Of a DNA stretch of 64,000 bases, positions 27,827 through 36,272 are shown piece after piece (position 1 is the stretch's first letter; each line of letters starts with the position of its first letter). The notes beneath the pieces were generated by a model. The model was not told the origin of the DNA. It saw only the letters and a program-made list of their open reading frames with translations, and ran no database searches. Position numbers and translations under genes: made by a program. The stretch lies in NCBI RefSeq assembly GCF_005117025.1, contig NZ_SWCO01000008.1, positions 186,001-250,000 of the forward strand. Reading direction: 5' to 3'. Source of the stretch: Alteromonas portus (GTDB taxonomy: Bacteria > Pseudomonadota > Gammaproteobacteria > Enterobacterales > Alteromonadaceae).

Positions 27827-28804
27827 ATGCGTTCGCCAATAAGTGCAGTAACTATTGTAAAAAGTAGAACCGAGAAGCTTTGCAATTTAATTTCGCAGCT
27901 AGAGCGTTGCTCACCAACGCCAGATGAACTTGTCATTGTATGGATGGCACCGCCTTCCGACTTGTCTCTCATTCAGAGCGATAAATTCGACATTGTGCAC
28001 AAGTTTGTTACGCAGGAAGAGCTGCCTATTGCTAAAGCTCGAAATAAAGGGATGCTATCGGCTAAACATGAGAATCTTGTTTACCTAAACGTTGATGCCG
28101 TTATCTCTCCTACGCTTTGTAGAGATGGGCTTTTGGCTTTAAAGGACAACACTGTTCTGTTCACTTCGGTGGTCTTTTTACCCAGTGAACACTGCAATAA
28201 GCCTTATTCAGCCATTTCAAAAACCGAAAAGCAAATTGGTTATCTCGCGAGTAATGATGAGACATTACCTGACGATGATAACAATGAAATACCTTCAAGA
28301 AATCAGGGAAATAATCATGGAAAGTTTAGTGACGATAGTATTTGTTCTACAGTGTTTTTTATTCGTAAGACAGACTTTCAGAAAACCGGCGGCTTCGATG
28401 AAGGCTACGCGGGTTTCGGACTAAACGACGAAGACTTTTTTACCAATTGCCGGGCGCTAGGCTATTCACTAGAGCAATTGCCTACACGCACTTTTGCGCC
28501 ACATCGCCCCAATTATCAATGTCCCGTCAATCATTTATTAGACTTTGTTCGCAATGCACAGCGCTTTCACTCAAAGTGGGGCTTCTATCCCTGCCTTAAT
28601 GTACTAGCGGCCTATGCAGAAAAAGGGTTTATCAATTCAAACTTTGAAGAAAAGGGTTTGAAAATTGTTCAGTTACCCGAAAAAGAAGATGAATCAAACG
28701 ACGGTGTGAATACTTCGACACCTCACCAACCTACTGCAGGGATTGAATTCACCTCTTTCCATTCGCCAGATAAGAATCAAGTGCGGTTGAGCAGCACCGC
28801 GTAG
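27827..28804 (+). CDS. Glycosyltransferase family 2-like protein
   Basis: The 325-residue protein has a GT-A-type N-terminus (SAVTIVKSRTEKLCNLISQL, about 5-110). A galactosyltransferase C-terminal-like block follows (GGFDEGYAGFGLNDEDFFTNCRAL broken as GGFDEGYAGFG and NDEDFF), where the family positions its acceptor and catalytic acidic residues. A divalent-metal motif is present in weak form only (NVDAV). The start is the ATG at 27827 with a perfect AAAGGAGG; an upstream in-frame ATG at 27770 would bury that site. No sugar-transfer cluster surrounds it, so the acceptor is unknown. Confidence 0.8.
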   Translation: MRSPISAVTIVKSRTEKLCNLISQLERCSPTPDELVIVWMAPPSDLSLIQSDKFDIVHKFVTQEELPIAKARNKGMLSAKHENLVYLNVDAVISPTLCRDGLLALKDNTVLFTSVVFLPSEHCNKPYSAISKTEKQIGYLASNDETLPDDDNNEIPSRNQGNNHGKFSDDSICSTVFFIRKTDFQKTGGFDEGYAGFGLNDEDFFTNCRALGYSLEQLPTRTFAPHRPNYQCPVNHLLDFVRNAQRFHSKWGFYPCLNVLAAYAEKGFINSNFEEKGLKIVQLPEKEDESNDGVNTSTPHQPTAGIEFTSFHSPDKNQVRLSSTA

Positions 28805-28943
28805 TTCATAGACCTGGAGATTGTGGGCTTAACCCCATGCTCAGCGGGCGAGTCAAATAATTTCCGCTACAAGCCAATTCAGTTTGAAATTTTGCCCGCG
28901 GCCAACATATAGCCGCGAGCGTTATCGTCTTAATGAACAAGCC

Positions 28944-30686
28944 CTATCGCGCTTCTGCATTAGCGCTTGGCTTTTCTTGTTGCCAGTTCAGACGCATATC
29001 CCACTTGAAGCGATGTTCAGGCTTTAGTGGTGGCTGCTCGGCATCAATAGTACTCAACACATTGGTCGCCTTAGTTAGCGTTGCGTCGCGGCCAAACAAA
29101 TAACTTTGCTCTTTTACTATGGTTAAGTAGGCTTTGTTTAACGCATATGCGCGCTCTGGCGAAGGCGTAATGATTTCGTACACTGACTTGGCACGCTGCA
29201 CTTCTTCCGCTTTAACCATACCTTTCTCGTCGAACCATTTAGCCAGCATTTCGCCGTTTTGACGAAACTCGTCGCCACCGCCTACGCGTTCCATGTAAGT
29301 GAGGAATTCGCCTTTTTCTTCATTGATATTTGGCACATCTTCAATTTCACGCAGGTCAATATAACCCCATCCCGCTTTTCCAGGTACTTTACGGGCAAAT
29401 GAGAATGTTTGGTCGAAGGTTGACCCAACTGTTTTATGACAACCGTTACAAAAGGCAAGCTCTTGGTCATGCTGTGCGCGAAGCTCGCCCTGTTCATTTT
29501 CAATGAAGCCGTTTATCGTCCATCCAAAGCCGTTGTCTATTCCTTTCTCACCTAAATATCGGGTTTGCGGTAGCTTTTCAAAATGCTTGTCTTTTGCTTC
29601 AGCATAGTAGGCAGAGGCTAAACTCTCTCTGCTTCTGAACATATGTTTTTTCATGTAGCGTACTTCTTTCATACGCGGCGCATTGTAAATATTCCCGTTT
29701 TCGTCTACGCCAATGTAGCGTACGGTATGCAAAAACTCTGTGCCCTCTGGGTACAGCATATGCGCTAGAGGAACTACACTTGCATCGCCAACGTAATGCG
29801 ACGAACGAGCAACTTCAGTTACGGATTCTGACAGCTTGCCGTCTTGATTAATGTCAATATTCAGTGCTACCTCATTAACCGGCGCCATAGTTAATGTGTC
29901 TAGCTCTTTAAGTGCCATTTCAACTAGGCTTAGGTTTAATGTGTATATAGCTTTGTTGTAGTCGCCATTTAGCGTTTGAAAGTTTTCCGGAAGTCGGATC
30001 ATGGCATCGCCCGTCGACCCGTTGGTCGGCCAGAAAGTGCTTGGGAAGGGTTTGTAGTTGTATGATACCCACCCGCTGCCATCTTTAGCAAAACCGTCGT
30101 TATCAAAGGCTTTGTCAGCGGCGCTCAAGTTTTCAATGCGCATGTACTCTGGCATGGCGTCTTTTTTAAGCGAAGCGGTGTAGTTGTCTTGTTCTACGTA
30201 TTTTTTAATTGTGGCATCGTCAATACCCGCTATAAGCGACGTACGGTCAATAAACAGATTCTTCCAGCTGTTTGTTAGCCCCACATCGGAAAATTCATAG
30301 TTACCCTGCAATGTACCATCACCCATTTGGTTAGGGCGCTTTTCTATCGAATCATAGCTCTGGTGACATGCGTAACAAGGGTTATTTACGCCCTCTGTTT
30401 TGGTGTAGCACTGGGGCGGGATTACCGATTCAGGGTTATACACTTCTTTGTGCTCAATATACGCAAGTGCAGGGATATCGTCCCCTTCCTGATATGGATA
30501 TCTATGCGCACCGTCGCCGTTTGCCTGAGCCGATGAAGGCGCTTGCGCGTTAGTAGAATAGCTACTTGCACTTACATTAGAATTTGATTGATTGCTTAAA
30601 TCAGCATCCGTGTTTTCAGTGCACCCTGCACTGATAAGTAGTGAAAGCAGAATGCCCGCACTTGAGGTTATTTTTGATATTTTCAT
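28944..30686 (-). CDS. Di-haem c-type cytochrome-like lipoprotein
   Basis: The protein is about 580 residues. A lipoprotein signal ends in the lipobox SAGC. Two c-type haem motifs are visible, CYACH near residue 105 and CNGCH near residue 405, with about 300 residues between them. The long spacing is unlike small cytochromes; it recalls di-haem oxidoreductase-like proteins, but I cannot name the family. The start is uncertain: ATG codons at 30692 and 30686 (MKISKIT) both lack a strong site. It lies downstream of the PhoX-like gene with a hairpin between them, so the two may be co-transcribed. Confidence 0.75.
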   Translation of the reverse strand: MKISKITSSAGILLSLLISAGCTENTDADLSNQSNSNVSASSYSTNAQAPSSAQANGDGAHRYPYQEGDDIPALAYIEHKEVYNPESVIPPQCYTKTEGVNNPCYACHQSYDSIEKRPNQMGDGTLQGNYEFSDVGLTNSWKNLFIDRTSLIAGIDDATIKKYVEQDNYTASLKKDAMPEYMRIENLSAADKAFDNDGFAKDGSGWVSYNYKPFPSTFWPTNGSTGDAMIRLPENFQTLNGDYNKAIYTLNLSLVEMALKELDTLTMAPVNEVALNIDINQDGKLSESVTEVARSSHYVGDASVVPLAHMLYPEGTEFLHTVRYIGVDENGNIYNAPRMKEVRYMKKHMFRSRESLASAYYAEAKDKHFEKLPQTRYLGEKGIDNGFGWTINGFIENEQGELRAQHDQELAFCNGCHKTVGSTFDQTFSFARKVPGKAGWGYIDLREIEDVPNINEEKGEFLTYMERVGGGDEFRQNGEMLAKWFDEKGMVKAEEVQRAKSVYEIITPSPERAYALNKAYLTIVKEQSYLFGRDATLTKATNVLSTIDAEQPPLKPEHRFKWDMRLNWQQEKPSANAEAR

Positions 30687-30705
30687 AATCATCACAACGG
30701 CAAAA

Positions 30706-30727
30706 GCCGGGTGTACAAACACCCGGC
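30706..30727 (-). terminator. Hairpin between the PhoX-like and di-haem genes
   Basis: A perfect 9-bp stem GCCGGGTGT/ACACCCGGC with a four-base loop is followed by TTTT on the minus strand. The short T-run suggests partial termination, so the downstream gene would receive less transcript. Confidence 0.68.
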
Positions 30728-30750
30728 AAATATTAAATTAAACAGAAAAC

Positions 30751-32607
30751 TTACTTGTCAGCTGGCTCATACATCCACAGCGTGTTGTTTTCTTGGAAAC
30801 CGTCTTCACCGATAAGAATACGGCCGTCGTTCATTACCACAACGTTATCTGGCTGAGAAAGCTGCTCTACATCACAACGCTCTGCGCCTGTTAAGCTTGA
30901 ACGGTACGTACCACCCATCACTACAGGTTCGATGCGAGAAATGTTGTAGCCTTCTTCCAGCTTGGCGCGATAAACACCACCACAATCTTTAACGCGGGCA
31001 GAAAGCTGCATATCGCCTTCATCATCAATCATTGTGTTGTCGATATCTGCAATGCCAATGTAAAGGTATGCATTTTCTACGACTTCACCTTCGATGGTAT
31101 CAACGCCTTCTACGGCTTCTTGCGCACGTTTTTGGTTAATAGAGATACCTTCTAGTTTTCTCCATTCTGCCGTTGCACCTTTGAGACGCGCTGCCGCACG
31201 ACTTTCTAGGAATGCAACACGGTCATCCATTGGCTCACCAGCCGTTACGCTTGAACCGCCTTCTTCTACCGTTGGGTAAGTCGCATCACCATCCGCCCAC
31301 GCCTGAACGTCTGCCATGGTGATGTAAGAGCTTTGCCCGTCTACGTAATCGTCGGTACCAATACCGTTATATTCATCAATCCAGGCGCGAATAGTCATAT
31401 TATCGCCACTGGCTAGCTCTACCCACTCAACGGCAAACCCTGTAGTTGCTGGGTCATTCTGCCCTACATCTTGAGTGAGTTTAGCGCCGTAAAGCGTGCC
31501 TGCTGATAGGTCTTCTGCCGTGTCAGCAACAAACTTAAATAGTACGCCGCCGGTGTCATCTTGAGAAAGATAAACGGTTTTTCCATCAGGCATTACCGTT
31601 GAATTTTCATGCTCATAACGGCCCATCGTGAAGTGCTTAACAATCACCGGCTCATCAGCCAATGGCTCTGTTACTTCTGCAATGTAGCCGTAGTTGTAAG
31701 GGTTTGGTGCATCAGGTGCTGTCATTTGCCACATGCGACCTAAGCGTGCATCTGTAGATACTGCTTCTGGGTTGTTCCAGTTAGGTGACGTTGTGGTATC
31801 CACCTCCGAATCAACTACCCACTCTTCAGAGGTAAGCGGTGTACCCCAAGGAGACATCGAGCCGAAACAGTTTGCTGCCGTGCCCCATACTGGTGAGAAA
31901 TCCAGCATCATGGCTTCTGTAACTTCCCACATACCGAATTCATCTTTTTCTACTTTCATGCGGCTCATACCGCCAGGTAGTTCTTCCCAGTTTGAGAACA
32001 GGTACCCTTCGCCTTCGGCAGTTGAAATAAAGCCGTTAAAGTCAGGCATATCGTTTTCTAAAACAAGTTCTTCGCCATCAAGTGTGTAAATATGACCTAA
32101 GCCTTCCGGCAAGTCAGAACCAAAGGTATCACCGGTTTGACCTAGCACTTGATACTGACCGATAGCAGAAATAACCAGCTCTTTTTCTTCGTCAGAGCTA
32201 GGTACTGGAGAATTTGGTAATGTAACAGGCAAGTTATTAAAGTTTGCGCCTGCAAGTACGCCTACGGTACCTGTATTTATAGGCATATCGTTAACGCTTG
32301 TCGTTGCAGCGTTAGTGCCTGAAGGGTGCTGGACGTTAAAAAACAAGTCACCTTCATCCGTTAAGAATATACCGGTAACTTCTGCACCAAGCGGAACCGT
32401 TGCAATACGTGTTAGTGTGCCCGCTGTATCACCCTGGGGACCTTGTTCACCCACTGGGCCTTGTTCACCTATTGGACCCTGTTCGCCGACCGGCCCTTGT
32501 ACGCCATCTTCGCCGTCATCACCTTCTAGTGAACAGGCAGTCATCCCTAGTGTTACAGCCAGTGCTATCGCTGAATACTTAATTCCACGAAGAGTTTCGC
32601 TTTTCAT
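30751..32607 (-). CDS. PhoX-family (DUF839) phosphatase-like lipoprotein with collagen-like stalk
   Basis: PhoX proteins are Fe/Ca-dependent alkaline phosphatases that release phosphate from organic esters outside the cytoplasm. The 618-residue protein has a lipoprotein signal with lipobox MTAC. A stretch of Gly-x-y triplets follows (about 28-63, GEDGVQGPVGEQG and on), then the DUF839 beta-propeller. The PhoX block ANCFGSMSPWGT keeps the Cys that binds iron in characterised PhoX. GRYEHEN and MPDGKTVYLSQDD are also typical. PhoX usually has a Tat signal; here export is by the lipoprotein route. AGGAA precedes the ATG. A five-repeat PHO box lies about 100 bp upstream, supporting phosphate control. 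Confidence 0.85.
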   Translation of the reverse strand: MKSETLRGIKYSAIALAVTLGMTACSLEGDDGEDGVQGPVGEQGPIGEQGPVGEQGPQGDTAGTLTRIATVPLGAEVTGIFLTDEGDLFFNVQHPSGTNAATTSVNDMPINTGTVGVLAGANFNNLPVTLPNSPVPSSDEEKELVISAIGQYQVLGQTGDTFGSDLPEGLGHIYTLDGEELVLENDMPDFNGFISTAEGEGYLFSNWEELPGGMSRMKVEKDEFGMWEVTEAMMLDFSPVWGTAANCFGSMSPWGTPLTSEEWVVDSEVDTTTSPNWNNPEAVSTDARLGRMWQMTAPDAPNPYNYGYIAEVTEPLADEPVIVKHFTMGRYEHENSTVMPDGKTVYLSQDDTGGVLFKFVADTAEDLSAGTLYGAKLTQDVGQNDPATTGFAVEWVELASGDNMTIRAWIDEYNGIGTDDYVDGQSSYITMADVQAWADGDATYPTVEEGGSSVTAGEPMDDRVAFLESRAAARLKGATAEWRKLEGISINQKRAQEAVEGVDTIEGEVVENAYLYIGIADIDNTMIDDEGDMQLSARVKDCGGVYRAKLEEGYNISRIEPVVMGGTYRSSLTGAERCDVEQLSQPDNVVVMNDGRILIGEDGFQENNTLWMYEPADK

Positions 32608-33082
32608 TATGGTTCCTTGCTTATACTTATTTTAAGTTTTTGAATAGAGGCAAGCAGAAGCGCTACCTCAATAAACGGTCTTTGCGGGCAGAAAGTCTGG
32701 CGGACATTTGTGACACTCTAGTGACAATCAATTGACACTGAAATGAAGCTTTATTGACACTAAGGCTAGAAAAAACAAAACAATTTACAAAGAAAACTTA
32801 CGGAAGTACTGCATTTATTGACGTTATTGAATAGCCAGTCAAAAAAGCTCAACCATTCAGTCAGTTTATGAATTATTTGTTGCGCTACTTATTAAAGACG
32901 CTTAACGACAAAAATTTTGAAATGTGACGCATTAATCGCTTTCGGGAAATTCGTAGTAAAGTGGATTATTAGAAATCGTGAACAGGTTTAACCTGGAGAA
33001 CTTGAAACTATTTGCCTGCTCACATTGCGTAACCACTTGGCATCTATTATCTTTTAGTTACCATTGTGTACTTCATTTTATT
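32608..33082. other. Divergent intergenic region, PhoX-like gene / hybrid kinase gene
   Basis: The 475-bp region contains the PHO-box array at 32710-32760. The remainder is AT-rich, with no other strong dyad, and presumably contains the promoter for the hybrid kinase. An ATG at 32978 in frame with the kinase is judged upstream of the true start. Confidence 0.55.
32710..32760 (-). promoter_or_regulatory. PHO box array (five PhoB half-sites)
   Basis: Reading the minus strand there are five 7-mers each separated by exactly four bases: GTGTCAA, GCTTCAT, GTGTCAA, TTGTCAC, GTGTCAC. This is the 11-bp period and sequence form of PhoB sites (consensus CTGTCAT-N4-CTGTCAT). The array lies about 100 bp before the PhoX-like gene and points towards it. 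Confidence 0.82.
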
Positions 33083-35206
33083 ATGTCCATACGTTTTCGT
33101 TACATCACGGCTTTAGCTTTGACAGCGTCGCTGATCACCCTTTCTTTTTTTATCCTCTCTGGACTGATAAAAAACCAAAAGCAAGATGCAAAAATCATCA
33201 ATATTGCGGGTCAACAACGTATGCTATCGCAGCGCATAGCGATGCTTGCTACGTCACCTAAATTATGTGAAGACAGTCAAGAACTGCGCTATTTACAACA
33301 AGATCTTTCCACGTTCGAAAACAACCATAACTATCTTGTATCGTTGGAGCAGCTTTCAACGAAGACTTTCAACGCTTACTTTGAAACAGGACAACTCGAT
33401 TCAAAAGTTAGAAGCTTTATAAGCGAAGCCAAAACTCGGGGTGAAGGTGGCGTTTGTAATGCGCCTCCTCTTCTATCAATTAAAGAGCTAACTTTACTTT
33501 TGAAGCAGTTAGACGAGGTCGTGGGCCAATTTGAACAGGAAGCGACATCACGTGTAGATACTGTTCTTACTATTGAAATGTACCTTTGGCTAGCCACGCT
33601 TGCTCTGTTAAGCATTGAAGTCGTATTTATCTTCTTTCCTATGGAACGTCAGGTTAGGCGTTCTATAAATTCTTTGAAGCAGTCAAAACAATTAGCTCAA
33701 AACGCAGCGGAAGAGGCATTAAAAGCGAGCAAGGCAAAATCAGAGTTTCTTTCTAGTATGAGTCATGAGTTACGTACACCGATGAACGGGTTGTTTGGCA
33801 TGATAGAGCTGGCCATTGATAACCCAGAAAAAAGTAACTTGTACTTAAAAAAAGCGAAAACTGCGGGTCGACAACTCCTCGTTTTAATTAACGACATTTT
33901 AGACATATCAAAAATCGAAGCGGGCAAAATAAAAATAGAAAAGGCTCCGGTCGACTTGTTGCAAGTATTAGACGATGTGGTATCGCTACAGCGTGTTTAT
34001 TGCCAACGCAAGGGGCTCGAATTCCATTATTTGAAAGATTCGGATCTTCCTCATGTGATAGAGGGCGACATTACGCGAATTTCTCAAATTCTGCACAATT
34101 TATTAAGTAACGCCATCAAATTTACCACTGAAGGCTCTGTTACGCTGAAAGTTACTCATACTCAACATAAAAGTGGTAGTAGGCTTATTTTCGATGTTAT
34201 CGATACGGGTATAGGGATCCCAGCGTCTAAGTTAGAAAATATATTCCAAAAGTTTGAACAAGCCGATCAATCCACAACGCGAGAGTTTGGAGGCACGGGC
34301 CTTGGTTTAAGCATTGCGAAGCAGTTAGCTAATTTAATGGGTGGCGATATCAACGTTATTTCATTCGTTGGTCAAGGCAGTACATTCTCCTTCACCATGC
34401 CATCTAAGGAAGCCCAGCTACCAGACATCGATATTGTGCCTAACACCAACTTGCGCTGTGCAATTATTGACGACTTACAAACAAGTCGCGAGTACTTTGA
34501 ACATGTAGTCGCTTCTATGTCGCTTAAGCCTTGTAGTTATGACAGTGCTAAAGCGTTTCTAGATGATAGCCCGTTCAGTTTCGACGTCATAATTCTTGAT
34601 CTTTCTATGCCAGAGATGAGCGGCGTCGATTTACTCCATAAGTTAAGAGCATTAAAACCGACTAAGTTTCCAAAAGTTATCTTAATATCCGCTGAGTTAG
34701 AAAGGCTAGAAGATGAACACGAGATCCTAGCGAGTATTTGGAAAACGCACGCTAAACCCATTAACCGACGTGAACTAGAAAGTGACTTAAGTAAACTGAT
34801 TGAAACTAAGCCGGTAAGTCGTCTAGAGATTCAAGCGCTCAATAACAAAAAACGAATATTGCTTGCTGAAGACAATGAAATAAACGCCGAGATTGTTAAA
34901 GCGATATTGCAAACAGAAGGCTATAAATATCTACATGTAAAAAACGGTAGCGATGCCGTTGAAGTTTGCAAACGACATAACTTCGACCTCATTCTTATGG
35001 ACTGCAATATGCCTATTATGGGAGGCATTGAAGCTTCCACAATTTTAAGAAAAACGATGCAAGCAAACACACCCATCATAGCACTAACCGCTAATGCATT
35101 CGCCGAGGACAAGGAAGAGTGCTTGGCCGCAGGCATGAACGACTTTCTAGCTAAGCCATTGGATAAAGACACCTTGTTAATTACAATCAAGAAATATATT
35201 GGGTGA
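33083..35206 (+). CDS. Hybrid histidine kinase with PilJ/NarX-type sensor and two receiver domains
   Basis: The 707-residue protein has helices at about 7-29 and 164-186 that enclose a periplasmic four-helix sensor with the PilJ-type motif INIAGQQRMLSQRIAML. HisKA follows with His228 in SSMSHELRTPMNG, then an ATPase domain (FGGTGLGLSIAKQL). Two receiver domains occupy about 467-590 and 590-707; both keep their Asp (VIILDLSMPEMSG, LILMDCNMPIMGG) and Lys. No HPt domain is attached, so a separate phosphotransfer protein is expected. The start is set at the ATG at 33083 (MSIRFRYI), because a longer start at 32978 adds a non-conserved Cys/His-rich stretch. No partner regulator is adjacent. Confidence 0.9.
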   Translation: MSIRFRYITALALTASLITLSFFILSGLIKNQKQDAKIINIAGQQRMLSQRIAMLATSPKLCEDSQELRYLQQDLSTFENNHNYLVSLEQLSTKTFNAYFETGQLDSKVRSFISEAKTRGEGGVCNAPPLLSIKELTLLLKQLDEVVGQFEQEATSRVDTVLTIEMYLWLATLALLSIEVVFIFFPMERQVRRSINSLKQSKQLAQNAAEEALKASKAKSEFLSSMSHELRTPMNGLFGMIELAIDNPEKSNLYLKKAKTAGRQLLVLINDILDISKIEAGKIKIEKAPVDLLQVLDDVVSLQRVYCQRKGLEFHYLKDSDLPHVIEGDITRISQILHNLLSNAIKFTTEGSVTLKVTHTQHKSGSRLIFDVIDTGIGIPASKLENIFQKFEQADQSTTREFGGTGLGLSIAKQLANLMGGDINVISFVGQGSTFSFTMPSKEAQLPDIDIVPNTNLRCAIIDDLQTSREYFEHVVASMSLKPCSYDSAKAFLDDSPFSFDVIILDLSMPEMSGVDLLHKLRALKPTKFPKVILISAELERLEDEHEILASIWKTHAKPINRRELESDLSKLIETKPVSRLEIQALNNKKRILLAEDNEINAEIVKAILQTEGYKYLHVKNGSDAVEVCKRHNFDLILMDCNMPIMGGIEASTILRKTMQANTPIIALTANAFAEDKEECLAAGMNDFLAKPLDKDTLLITIKKYIG

Positions 35207-35237
35207 GGTGCCCGACAATACCGCGGGCCGGCTTCCC

Positions 35238-35249
35238 TTTACCGGTAAA
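35238..35249. repeat. 12-bp perfect palindrome between convergent genes
   Basis: TTTACCGGTAAA is a perfect palindrome lying between the stops of the hybrid kinase and the WYL regulator. A 7-bp hairpin GCAACCC/GGGTTGC (35251-35271) follows, without a T-run. These may serve as a weak convergent terminator; there is no clear intrinsic one here. Confidence 0.4.
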
Positions 35250-35270
35250 CGCAACCCACTTAAAGGGTTG

Positions 35271-36158
35271 CTACACGGTGTAAGCCTCTTGCTCTCCGAT
35301 ATAACCTGGGGCTATAGCAAGGTTGTCAGTGTCTGCCAAATTTTGTTGATTTCGAAGCCAAAGCTGATATTCACCAGTCCGCAGGCTCGCATGTTTTGTA
35401 CAGTCAACGTTCCAACGCCTAAGTAAATACCCGGCCATAGCTGCACGTACTTCCAATTTAAGTACTCCCTCCTCCATCGCATAGTCGAGTTCTATCGCGG
35501 TAGAAAACTTAATATTTTTCGGGTGGGGCACGATTTCAAGGGAAATAAGTCTTCCCCACTCTTCGTCATGCTCAATACACTCATGGGCTTCAGGTTCCGC
35601 TTTGACCGTTACCTTACTAATTCTGGTCAGTACAAAATCGCGAAAGCTGTGTGATTTTCTATCGAATGCGCGCACATGCCAGCGCTGACCGTTATCAACA
35701 ATGCTGTGTGGCACAAGCTCACGGGCACCGCTGCCACTCGACAGCGACGTATAAATAACGCTCATTGCCTTTTTGTTTACTATGGCTTGTACTACTTTAG
35801 CTACCACAAAAATATCAGGTACGTTCAGGGAAGAGGCACTTTCTACCGGGAAATGTACATCGCCAATGGCATCGAAACCGTCCGATATATCGTTGGCGAG
35901 CTTTACCAAGGTACGTTTTGCATCGTGCTCAAAAACCGGAACGAAGCTTTCAGTTTGGAAATAACGTTTTTCCCTTGGATCGTAAATTAAGTTATCAGGC
36001 GCGAGTTCTTTATACAGCGTAAAGTCACGAGAGCCGGCCGATAAACCCACTTCAAAACGATTGATTAAATCTTGGCGATGTATGGCCCCTTTAAACAAAA
36101 GGCAGAAGTCGATATAGGCCAATCGTTGGCGTTGAGAAAAAGAAATGGTTTCTAACAT
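35271..36158 (-). CDS. WYL-domain transcriptional regulator of the BrxR/CapW type
   Basis: The protein is 295 residues from the ATG at 36158. The N-terminal winged helix (about 1-80) has the pattern RLAYIDFCLLFKGAIHRQDL...SAGSRDFTLYKELAP, which is characteristic of BrxR/CapW repressors of BREX and CBASS defence systems. The WYL domain (about 125-195, ELVPHSIVDNGQRWHVRAFD) and a C-terminal WCX domain (about 205-290) follow. WYL domains sense ligands such as nucleic-acid fragments or nucleotides. No defence genes are adjacent. A GTG at 36167 is an alternative start. An inverted repeat at 36195 lies just upstream and could be its own operator. Confidence 0.85.
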   Translation of the reverse strand: MLETISFSQRQRLAYIDFCLLFKGAIHRQDLINRFEVGLSAGSRDFTLYKELAPDNLIYDPREKRYFQTESFVPVFEHDAKRTLVKLANDISDGFDAIGDVHFPVESASSLNVPDIFVVAKVVQAIVNKKAMSVIYTSLSSGSGARELVPHSIVDNGQRWHVRAFDRKSHSFRDFVLTRISKVTVKAEPEAHECIEHDEEWGRLISLEIVPHPKNIKFSTAIELDYAMEEGVLKLEVRAAMAGYLLRRWNVDCTKHASLRTGEYQLWLRNQQNLADTDNLAIAPGYIGEQEAYTV

Positions 36159-36194
36159 GGTGCGCACTTATTGTGTTTTTATTCAGTGTGGTTC

Positions 36195-36214
36195 ATTTAC
36201 AGCCGCATGTAAAT
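36195..36214. promoter_or_regulatory. Candidate operator of the WYL regulator
   Basis: ATTTACA and TGTAAAT form a perfect 7-bp inverted repeat with a six-base spacer, 37-56 bp before the WYL gene start. This size and position fit an autoregulatory site for a dimeric BrxR/CapW-type repressor. Confidence 0.5.
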
Positions 36215-36225
36215 AGCAAAAGAAA

Positions 36226-36253
36226 TAAAAAAGCCCAGCACTTGGCTGGGCTT
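36226..36253 (-). terminator. Terminator of the nuclease/cohesin-like operon
   Basis: The 9-bp stem AAGCCCAGC/GCTGGGCTT is followed by TTTTTT on the minus strand, 20 bp beyond the stop of the gene at 36273. Confidence 0.9.
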
Positions 36254-36272
36254 AAACTTTAGCATTTAAGGT

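Noticed and set aside
27827-28804. Part of a capsule or O-antigen cluster
   Set aside because: It is a lone glycosyltransferase with no flippase, polymerase or nucleotide-sugar genes nearby.
28897-28917. Terminator after the di-haem gene
   Set aside because: CGCGGC/GCCGCG pairs well but is followed by AAAATTTC on the minus strand, not a T-run.
32978-33082. Longer N-terminus for the hybrid kinase
   Set aside because: The extra 35 residues are Cys/His-rich and unlike the short cytoplasmic lead before the first helix; the ATG at 33083 gives a normal start.
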